Origin: Clostridia bacterium | GTDB lineage: Bacteria > Bacillota > Clostridia > Oscillospirales > Acutalibacteraceae | Direction of reading: 5' to 3' | DNA length: 36,648 nucleotides | NCBI GenBank assembly: GCA_017409475.1 | Contig: JAFQSP010000004.1 | Span: 1 to 36,648 of the forward strand | In this document: positions 26,569 through 32,885 of the stretch, piece after piece | Layout of the letters: every line of letters begins with the position of its first letter | Numbering within the stretch: the first letter of the stretch is position 1 | The notes under the pieces: generated by a model | Told to the model about the DNA's origin: nothing | Databases searched by the model: none | What the model saw: only the letters and a program-made list of their open reading frames with translations | Translations under genes and position numbers: made by a program

Positions 26569-26882
26569 TTCGCTTGCTGGGAAGGGTCCGCAATGCCATA
26601 AAAGCTCGGCATTTTTTCGGGGTGGCGAACCGTAAACTCGCCAAAGAGCGGTTTTCCCTCGCCAAGAGTTGCGCATTTGAGCAGCGCCATGGTCATTGCG
26701 CAGTGCATATCACTCTCGCACGAAATCATATATCCCATCTCGTTAAGAAGTCCGTATAACGCGCAAGGGACTAATCCGTCAAACATAACGGGAGTTGCTG
26801 CCCAGCACTCAGCCGAAATAACATCGAGATTAAATTCTTCAAAAAGATGCTTGTATATCATCGCACCGGAGGCGCCTTGAAA
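26569..26882 (-). pseudogene. L-fucose/arabinose isomerase-like fragment
   Basis: The reading frame from 26882 carries GASGAMIYKHLFEEF, GYMISCESDMHCAMTMALL and PLFGEFTVRHPEK, typical of the C-terminal part of L-fucose isomerase-type proteins. The next motif, NAELLWHCGPFP, lies in another frame, across a six-T run at 26612-26617. The second frame then continues without stop into the FAD-linked oxidase. N- and C-terminal parts of the isomerase are absent, so this is a remnant. Confidence 0.75.
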
Positions 26883-26959
26883 TCAATACAGGAAACCGAA
26901 CACTCTCTTTTAACAAAGAAATACTGATTTTTTACATATTGAAAATTGTAAATAAAATT

Positions 26960-26995
26960 ATACAGCCCGAAACAAATTTGTTTCGGGCTGATTCA
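26960..26995 (-). terminator. Palindromic terminator candidate after the MaoC-like gene
   Basis: CAGCCCGAAACAA and its perfect complement form a 28-bp palindrome (about 26966-26993), followed on the minus strand by the AT-rich TATAATTTTATTT. Confidence 0.75.
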
Positions 26996-27010
26996 TTGTA
27001 TAATTATTTT

Positions 27011-27445
27011 TTATGGTGCTTTTCTGCATTTTACTATTGCTTCGGTGATATCGGTAAGCACAAGCTCACCATTTTGGTTATATGCCTCGATGGTGATTTC
27101 GACGAGTCCGTTTTTTTCATTACGCTTTGAAATATTTGTAACGGTTGCTTTTCCCGTCAGCACATCATCGGCAAAAACCGGCTTTATCCATTCGATTTTG
27201 GTCGATTTTCCTGCAAGCAGCTCCTCGCCGAAAAAGTCAACCTCCAAATACCTTGCCCACACCGACATAAAAGACATAACGCCCGGCGCAATTAACCTGC
27301 CGAAATGTGTCTTTTTCGCATATTCCTCGTCGGTATGAAGGGGTATATTATCATAATCGCGAGCGAAGGAAAGCATCTTTTCCTTTTCAATAACGGCTGG
27401 GGCAATGTCCACCGTCATACCTACTTTTACATCATCAAAATACAT
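27011..27445 (-). CDS. MaoC-like hotdog-fold hydratase
   Basis: This 144-residue protein has the MaoC/R-specific enoyl-CoA hydratase pattern: DYDNIPLHTDEEYAKKTHFGRLIAPGVMSFM, with the catalytic Asp and His in D-x4-x-H, then IEWIKPVFADDVLTGKATV. It hydrates enoyl-CoA esters or a related thioester in the cytoplasm; the substrate is unknown. It follows the transporter operon after a hairpin and precedes the broken FAD-oxidase genes, which fits an eroded organic-acid or CoA-ester pathway. Confidence 0.92.
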   Translation of the reverse strand: MYFDDVKVGMTVDIAPAVIEKEKMLSFARDYDNIPLHTDEEYAKKTHFGRLIAPGVMSFMSVWARYLEVDFFGEELLAGKSTKIEWIKPVFADDVLTGKATVTNISKRNEKNGLVEITIEAYNQNGELVLTDITEAIVKCRKAP

Positions 27446-27463
27446 AAAATCTAACCTCGTTTA

Positions 27464-27495
27464 AAGGGTTGCAGGTGATATCACTTGCAACCCTT
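27464..27495 (-). terminator. Palindrome between transporter operon and MaoC-like gene
   Basis: AAGGGTTGCA and its complement surround GTGATATCAC, a nearly perfect 32-bp palindrome. The T-tract on the minus strand is short (CCCTTTAAAC), so partial readthrough is likely. Confidence 0.6.
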
Positions 27496-27501
27496 AATCA
27501 T

Positions 27502-28299
27502 TTATTTAGAAAGCATAACCTTATCGCTGGTAAACTGACTTCCGCTGGATTTTTCAAACATTTGAAGCAGCTGTTCAATGGTGAGTTTCTTCTTTTCTTC
27601 ACCCTTAACGTCGACTACAATTTGTCCCTCGTGCATCATTATAAGTCGGTTGCCAACCCTTATTGCATCCGCCATATTGTGAGTAATCATAACGGTTATA
27701 AGATTATCCTTGGCAACAATCTCCTGTGTAATATCGAGAACTTTTTTTGCAGTTTTGGGGTCAAGCGCAGCTGTATGCTCATCGAGAAGAAGAAGCTTCG
27801 GCTTTTTGAGTGTTGCCATAAGCAAGGTTAACGCCTGACGCTGACCGCCCGAAAGAAGTCCCACCTTTGCGGTTAATCTTTCTTCGAGACCAAGGTCAAG
27901 AATTTTAAGCAGCTCCTTGTATTCAGCTCTTTCCTTGGCAGTAATGCCTGCGCGAAGCCATCTTTTCTTTCCTCTGCGAGCCGCAAGAGCAAGATTTTCT
28001 TCAATCTGCATATCGGCCGCCGTACCTGTCATTGGATCCTGAAATACCCGTCCCAAATATTTTGCGCGCTTGTATTCGGGCAGCGCGGTAACATCAACGC
28101 CATCAATTACAATGCTTCCGCAATCAACGGGATAAACACCGGCAATCATATTAAGCATGGTAGATTTACCTGCGCCGTTACCGCCGATAACGGTGACAAA
28201 ATCACCCTCGTCGAGATGAAGGTTGATGCCGTTCAGCGCTTTTTTCTCATTAATTGTCCCGGGGTTAAAGGTTTTTTCAACATTAATAATATCAAGCAT
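27502..28299 (-). CDS. ABC transporter ATP-binding protein, TrpZ-type
   Basis: This 265-residue ATPase has Walker A GGNGAGKSTM, FQDPMTGTAADMQIEENL, signature LLSGGQRQAL, Walker B LLLLDEHTAALD and switch ITHNMADA. The EHTAALD variant is typical of the ATPases paired with ABC_sub_bind systems such as TrpXYZ. It overlaps the permease gene by 8 bp. It powers uptake of the ligand bound by the lipoprotein encoded at 29305. Confidence 0.93.
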   Translation of the reverse strand: MLDIINVEKTFNPGTINEKKALNGINLHLDEGDFVTVIGGNGAGKSTMLNMIAGVYPVDCGSIVIDGVDVTALPEYKRAKYLGRVFQDPMTGTAADMQIEENLALAARRGKKRWLRAGITAKERAEYKELLKILDLGLEERLTAKVGLLSGGQRQALTLLMATLKKPKLLLLDEHTAALDPKTAKKVLDITQEIVAKDNLITVMITHNMADAIRVGNRLIMMHEGQIVVDVKGEEKKKLTIEQLLQMFEKSSGSQFTSDKVMLSK

Positions 28300-29233
28300 T
28301 TGCCTTTCCCCCTTTCGACCTTCTCATGTGCTTTTCGGTATATTGTCTTTTCCAATAGGGTACGGCAAGGAAGATAGCAACAATTGCCGCCGAAAGCAGT
28401 TTCAAAAGATTTGCGTCGAGTCCCATGGTGATAACCGCCTGAATAACGATATAGTAAATAATCGAACCGAATGCAACCGCCAAAAGCTTGAATGCAAAAT
28501 TCTTAAACAGCTTGCCAAAAAGGGCTTCGCCGATGATAACTGCGGCAAGTCCGATAACGATGGCACCCTGACCCATTTTTACGTCAGCAAATCCTTGATA
28601 TTGGGCAAGAAAAGCACCCGAAAAGGCGACAAGTCCGTTTGAAAGCATAATTCCGAGCACCTTGTTAAAGTTTGTATTTATGCCTTGCGCACGGCTCATA
28701 TTCAGATTGCTTCCGGTTGCCCGAATGGCACAGCCCATTTCGGTACCAAAGAACCAGTAAAGAATCGCAATCAGCACAATCAAAACAACGCCTACCGTGA
28801 TAAGCGGGTTGTGAAAGGCGAGCTCCTTAACCCAGCGAAGAGAAACGAGCAAATCGGTTTGATTTACGTTGACAGACTGGTTTGCCTTTCCCATAATTTT
28901 AAGATTGATGGAATAGAGTGAAAGCTGGGTAAGAATCCCTGCCAAAATAGGCGGAATTCCCATAAGCGTATGAAGGAGTCCCGTGATGGCACCCGCAATA
29001 AGTCCCGCAATAAATGCAACAAGCATTGCAAGCCACAAATTCCAGCCGTTAAGTATCAGCACAACCGCAACAGCACCTCCCGTTGCAAATGAGCCGTCAA
29101 CCGTAAGGTCGGCAACATCAAGAATGCGGTAGGTCAGATACACGCCTATCGCCATAATTCCCCATACAAGTCCTTGCGAAATTGAACCGGGAAGGGCATT
29201 AAAAAGCTGCATAAATAGTTCCATAAAATTCAC
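28292..29233 (-). CDS. ABC transporter permease, TrpY-type
   Basis: This 313-residue membrane protein of the branched-chain/ribose permease superfamily has about eight to nine helices. Markers are YRILDVADLTVDGSFATGGA near the N-terminus and ATGSNLNMSRAQGINTNFNKVLGIMLSNGLVAFSGA in the coupling region. It is the membrane channel for the TrpX-like binding protein. Confidence 0.93.
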   Translation of the reverse strand: MNFMELFMQLFNALPGSISQGLVWGIMAIGVYLTYRILDVADLTVDGSFATGGAVAVVLILNGWNLWLAMLVAFIAGLIAGAITGLLHTLMGIPPILAGILTQLSLYSINLKIMGKANQSVNVNQTDLLVSLRWVKELAFHNPLITVGVVLIVLIAILYWFFGTEMGCAIRATGSNLNMSRAQGINTNFNKVLGIMLSNGLVAFSGAFLAQYQGFADVKMGQGAIVIGLAAVIIGEALFGKLFKNFAFKLLAVAFGSIIYYIVIQAVITMGLDANLLKLLSAAIVAIFLAVPYWKRQYTEKHMRRSKGGKANA

Positions 29234-29262
29234 CTTTATCAGAGATAATAAAATAGGGAAAC

Positions 29263-29291
29263 AGCCGGAGAGAAATATATCCTCTCCGGCT
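29263..29291 (-). terminator. Intercistronic hairpin between binding protein and permease
   Basis: AGCCGGAGAG pairs with CTCTCCGGCT around a 9-nt loop in the 71-bp gap. With little T-tract behind it on the minus strand, it probably limits readthrough or stabilises the upstream mRNA, favouring the binding protein. Confidence 0.65.
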
Positions 29292-29304
29292 TAAGTATTA
29301 TAAA

Positions 29305-30282
29305 TTAGTTTGCTTCAATAGCGGTGTAACCTTCAATCGGTGTAAGTCCAAGTGCTTCGCAATTCTGCTTATTGTACTTGGGCGTCTGCTTTTCGGCATA
29401 TTCGATAGGCATTGCGGAAATGTCAGCACCGTCTCTGAGAATTTTAGCTGCCATTTTACCGGTGGTGTAGCCAAGGTCGTAATAGCTGATTGAAAGGGTA
29501 GCAATACCGCATCCCGAGCAGATACCTTCTTCGCCTGCGATTACAGGAATCTTTTTCGGCTCGCAAATGTTATCAATAATACCTGTGTTTTCTGCGGCAG
29601 TGTTATCAGTAGGAACGTAGATTGCATCGCAGGTGTCAGCGGCAGTTGTGCAAATCTGAGCCAAATCATTCGAATCGGTAAAGGGGAAAAGCTCCGCGGC
29701 AATGCCCTTCTTTTCGAGCTCGGCCTTTACAACGTCAACCTGATACTGGCTGTTTGCTTCCTTTGAGCAGTAAAGGAGACCGACTTTTTTTGCTTCGGGG
29801 CACCATTCGGTAATCATAGCGGCCTGCTTATCAAGAGGAGCAAGGTCGGATGTACCTGAAATATTTCCGCCTACTGTGCCGTTAAAATCGTTAAGTTCGA
29901 GCGCTACGCCGTATTCGGTTACCGATGTACCGAGAATCGGAATATCTCCTGTTGCGGCTGCGGCAGCCTGCAAAGCGGGTGTGGCATTCGCCATAATTAA
30001 ATCAACATTATTTGATACAAACTGGTTGGCAATTGTCGAGCAGGTAGCGGCGTCACCCTGACCGTTCTGAAGGTCAAATTCAACAGCGCCTTCGCCAAGC
30101 TCATCAATAAGTGCCTGCTTAAAGCCCTCGGTTGCGGCATCAAGTGCCTCGTGCTCTACGAGCTGAATAATACCGATTTTGTATTTTGTTTCGGTATTAC
30201 CCTCCGAGCATGAGGTGAAAGAAAACATACAACCTATACAAAGAGTAAGTGCTAAAATAACAGATATTATTTTTTTCATCAT
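29305..30282 (-). CDS. ABC transporter substrate-binding lipoprotein, TrpX-type
   Basis: This protein of about 325 residues begins MMKKIISVILALTLC and has the lipobox FTSC, so it is lipid-anchored outside. The ABC_sub_bind (PF04392) pattern is clear: KIGIIQLVEHEALDAATEGFKQAL, LIMANATPALQAAAAATGDIPILGTSVT, KKVGLLYCSKEANS, DAIYVPTDNTAAEN, PVIAGEEGICSGCGIATLSISYYDLGYTTGKMAA. Relatives (TrpX) bind tryptophan or other aromatic compounds, but the ligand cannot be read from sequence. AAGGAGAG sits 5 nt before the ATG at 30282. An ATG further upstream at 30300 lacks an RBS. Confidence 0.92.
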   Translation of the reverse strand: MMKKIISVILALTLCIGCMFSFTSCSEGNTETKYKIGIIQLVEHEALDAATEGFKQALIDELGEGAVEFDLQNGQGDAATCSTIANQFVSNNVDLIMANATPALQAAAAATGDIPILGTSVTEYGVALELNDFNGTVGGNISGTSDLAPLDKQAAMITEWCPEAKKVGLLYCSKEANSQYQVDVVKAELEKKGIAAELFPFTDSNDLAQICTTAADTCDAIYVPTDNTAAENTGIIDNICEPKKIPVIAGEEGICSGCGIATLSISYYDLGYTTGKMAAKILRDGADISAMPIEYAEKQTPKYNKQNCEALGLTPIEGYTAIEAN

Positions 30283-30314
30283 AATCTCTCCTTTTATCAA
30301 GGCTATTTTGAGCC

Positions 30315-30343
30315 TTGCAATTTGATTGTTTTTAATATATAAT
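30315..30343 (+). promoter_or_regulatory. Promoter of the LysR gene
   Basis: TTGCAA (30315-30320), a 17-bp spacer and TATAAT (30338-30343). Its -10 overlaps the -10 of the opposite promoter, so the two should compete for polymerase. Confidence 0.75.
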
Positions 30344-30362
30344 ACACATTGTCATTAGTCAA
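30334..30362 (-). promoter_or_regulatory. Promoter of the TrpX-type transporter operon
   Basis: On the minus strand, TTGACT (30362-30357), a 17-bp spacer and TATATT (30339-30334). Predicted start near 30327. Confidence 0.8.
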
Positions 30363-30382
30363 ACAAATGATTTAAATATTTA

Positions 30383-30404
30383 CTATCGAAATTTTCGATG
30401 ATAG
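30383..30404. promoter_or_regulatory. LysR-type operator candidate
   Basis: ATCGAAATTTTCGAT (30385-30399) is a palindrome around one base, with further partial symmetry outside (CT ... ATAG). Its centre is about 65 bp upstream of the predicted transporter start, the usual place for a LysR recognition site, and it lies in the LysR gene's own leader. Confidence 0.6.
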
Positions 30405-30416
30405 GAGGATAAAAAA

Positions 30417-31307
30417 GTGGAACTGCGAAATTTAATCACCTTTATTCATGTAGCCGAGCTTGGCAGCTTCACAAAGGCCGCTGAGCAGCTCGGATATTCA
30501 CAGTCGACCGTTTCGTTTCAGATAAAGCAGCTCGAAGAAGAGCTGAATTGCCTTTTATTTGAAAGGATAAATCATACAATAACGCTGACCGAACGCGGTC
30601 ACAAGCTTATTTCATACGCTCATCAAATTCGCGCTTTGATAGACGATTATAAGGAGGGCCTTGGCGGTGAGCAGGATTTAAAAGGGCATATTCATATTGT
30701 TTCTCCCGACTCGGTATGCGAAGAAATGATAAACAGCAATTACATTGATTTTCATAATAAATATCCTTCTGTATCTATTCAGTTTACTACCGGCGACTCG
30801 TCAGTAATGCTTGATATGCTCGACCATAATGAAGCCGACGTCATCATAACCCTCGACCAGCATTTATATAATAAGGACTACATTATTGCGAAAGAGGAGC
30901 TTTTGTCAATGCATTTTGTCGCAAGCGCAGGCTCAAAATTCGCAGGAATGAAAAATTTATCCATCAAAGATATTATTAGCGAGCCGTTTATCCTAACCGA
31001 ATACGGTCAAGGATACCGACGCGTTTTTGACAAGGAGCTGGCAAAAAAATCGCTCGAAATTGTCCCCGTTCTCGAAATCGGCAGAACGGATATCATTACG
31101 ACAATGGTCGCAAGCAGTAATATGATTTCATATTTGCCCGATTTTGTAACAAAGCCGCTGATTGAATCAGGTAAGCTTTGCTACCTCGACGTTAAGGATA
31201 TAAACATCGAGATATGGAAACAGCTTATTTATCATAAAAACAAATGGATATCAAAAAGCTTAAAGGCATTCATAGACTATGTAAAGGAAAAAGAATTTTC
31301 CTCATAA
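30417..31307 (+). CDS. LysR-family transcriptional regulator
   Basis: This 296-residue regulator has an N-terminal winged helix (MELRNLITFIHVAELGSF, then AAEQLGYSQSTVSFQIKQLEEEL, then LFERINHTITLTERG) and a periplasmic-binding-like effector domain (about 90-290). The start is GTG, with TAGGAGG 7 bp upstream. It is divergent from the TrpX-type transporter and probably controls it and itself through the palindrome at 30385. The effector is probably the transported compound or a metabolite of it. Confidence 0.94.
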   Translation: MELRNLITFIHVAELGSFTKAAEQLGYSQSTVSFQIKQLEEELNCLLFERINHTITLTERGHKLISYAHQIRALIDDYKEGLGGEQDLKGHIHIVSPDSVCEEMINSNYIDFHNKYPSVSIQFTTGDSSVMLDMLDHNEADVIITLDQHLYNKDYIIAKEELLSMHFVASAGSKFAGMKNLSIKDIISEPFILTEYGQGYRRVFDKELAKKSLEIVPVLEIGRTDIITTMVASSNMISYLPDFVTKPLIESGKLCYLDVKDINIEIWKQLIYHKNKWISKSLKAFIDYVKEKEFSS

Positions 31308-31317
31308 CGTAATTTAC

Positions 31318-31356
31318 AAAAAAGGTGTACCTCAAAAGCGAGGTACACCTTTTTTA
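31318..31356. terminator. Bidirectional terminator
   Basis: AAAAAAGGTGTACCTC pairs with GAGGTACACCTTTTTT around a 6-nt loop. It serves the LysR gene and the convergent ACT-MBL gene. Confidence 0.93.
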
Positions 31357-31386
31357 CTGTGTTATTTAGTTTAAAATAATATGCGC

Positions 31387-32823
31387 TTACGAATTAACCG
31401 AATAATCTTTCTTAAATCCGTGTGAGCCAAAAATCTGCCACTGTCCAACGCCAAGCCGTCCCATAATTGCTTTTCTTTCCTCTAAGCACAAGCCCCCATC
31501 CGTATCAACCGAGGTCATAAGTATCGGTGCATACTGATTATATTCGGCCTGCTCAGCCGTCAGTCCGTGAGTGTTGATATAGATATCTCCTGTAATTGCG
31601 ATATGCTTTGAATAGTCAATCAGCACAACCTCGCCGGGTAGATGACCACCCTTGCCCTCATACACCTCAAAATGCAATTCTTCAAAATCAAAGAAACCAA
31701 TTAGAGTAAGCGGTTCGGTCGGATTTGGCACATCGCTCCAAATCGCCGTTATCTTATCGGGGTTTACGGCCTTGTATGAGGTCAAAATCTTGCAAATATT
31801 TATATACGGCTTATGGAGAGGGTTTGACTCCCTGTATCCGTCCCTGCCGTCATATTCGTTTGTAAGACAGTTTGCAGTTTTAGCGCTTGCAAATATCCTG
31901 TCGAACATCGGAAGCAGACCGCAATGGTCAACGTCGGCGTGGGTTACAATGATTTTCTTTTCCATCGTATCAAAATCTGGAAGTATTTTTCTAAATACGT
32001 CAAGCATTTCATTCTTGTAACAAGCGTATCCGCTATCGACAAACAATACCTTGCCGTTGCTTTTTATTATTATAGTATTACTGCCGCAAGGCGGCTCGAT
32101 AAGAATTATTTCGGTATTATCCGTTATCTTATGGGTGCTTATGCGGGGATTAAAGCCATCACCCTTTGATGCACCCAGCAGCTCTGCAAACCTGCTGATA
32201 CTGTCAAATGTGCGATAGGGTGACAATCCTTGCTCGTCAAGTGTCTGCATTGCAAGATTTACGTGCACCAACAGCTCACGGCTTACTTCCTCCGAAAGCT
32301 CCATTATTTTAGATAACCCCAAAACATAGGTGTTATAAAAAATGCTGTTATCATAAATCTTTTCGGAGCTGTTGTAATCAATTACGCGAACCTTGCACAG
32401 CTTTTCAGCTTCTTTTAAGAATTCTGATATTTTTTCATAATCATCAACATACAAACCCATTTTGAAATATTGATAATCTGTTCCGTTCTCTTGGGAGCTT
32501 ATGTAAGAAATATTGAAATTGAACTCATTTATAAGCTCAAGTACATTGGTGACGCTTCCCGGAAGGTCACGCAGACAAAACTCTATCAAAACAATGCTTG
32601 TTTTATTGACGTTACTTTGCAGATACCCTATTTTTTCGAGCTCGGTGTCGGCTTTTTTCAGTTGCTCCTCGGCACCCTCCGCATCAATAAACAAGGTGTG
32701 AGAATCCACCGCTTTGTTATAGCTGACACGTGTAATATTGATTCCCAGTGCCGAAAAGCATTTACTTGCCTTTAAAAAAGCGCCTATATGATTTGGCATA
32801 GAAGTTACATACGTCTTTTTCAA
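31387..32823 (-). CDS. Two ACT domains fused to a metallo-beta-lactamase-fold hydrolase
   Basis: Residues about 1-70 (KTYVTSMPNHIGAFLKASKCFSAL) and about 75-150 (VLIEFCLRDLPGSVTNVLELI) are two ACT-type ligand-binding domains. After a helical linker, residues about 225-470 form an MBL domain with the metal motif THADVDH and the later GGHLPGEVVLID and AITGDIY segments. ACT domains usually sense amino acids, so an amino acid may regulate the hydrolase. The substrate is unknown. The GTG at 32832 overlaps GAGGTGA; the TTG at 32823 has proper spacing from it and is preferred. It lies downstream of the T-box-controlled synthetase gene after a hairpin. Confidence 0.87.
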   Translation of the reverse strand: MKKTYVTSMPNHIGAFLKASKCFSALGINITRVSYNKAVDSHTLFIDAEGAEEQLKKADTELEKIGYLQSNVNKTSIVLIEFCLRDLPGSVTNVLELINEFNFNISYISSQENGTDYQYFKMGLYVDDYEKISEFLKEAEKLCKVRVIDYNSSEKIYDNSIFYNTYVLGLSKIMELSEEVSRELLVHVNLAMQTLDEQGLSPYRTFDSISRFAELLGASKGDGFNPRISTHKITDNTEIILIEPPCGSNTIIIKSNGKVLFVDSGYACYKNEMLDVFRKILPDFDTMEKKIIVTHADVDHCGLLPMFDRIFASAKTANCLTNEYDGRDGYRESNPLHKPYINICKILTSYKAVNPDKITAIWSDVPNPTEPLTLIGFFDFEELHFEVYEGKGGHLPGEVVLIDYSKHIAITGDIYINTHGLTAEQAEYNQYAPILMTSVDTDGGLCLEERKAIMGRLGVGQWQIFGSHGFKKDYSVNS

Positions 32824-32846
32824 CTTAGTCACCTCGATTTCAAATT

Positions 32847-32879
32847 AAGCCGCAAGGAAAATTTGATTCCCTGCGGCTT
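32847..32879 (-). terminator. Hairpin between synthetase and ACT-MBL genes
   Basis: AAGCCGCAGGGAA pairs with TTCCTTGCGGCTT (one mismatch) around a 7-nt loop, followed on the minus strand by AATTTG rather than a T-run. It is probably a leaky terminator or stabiliser inside the operon. Confidence 0.6.
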
Positions 32880-32885
32880 GAAATC

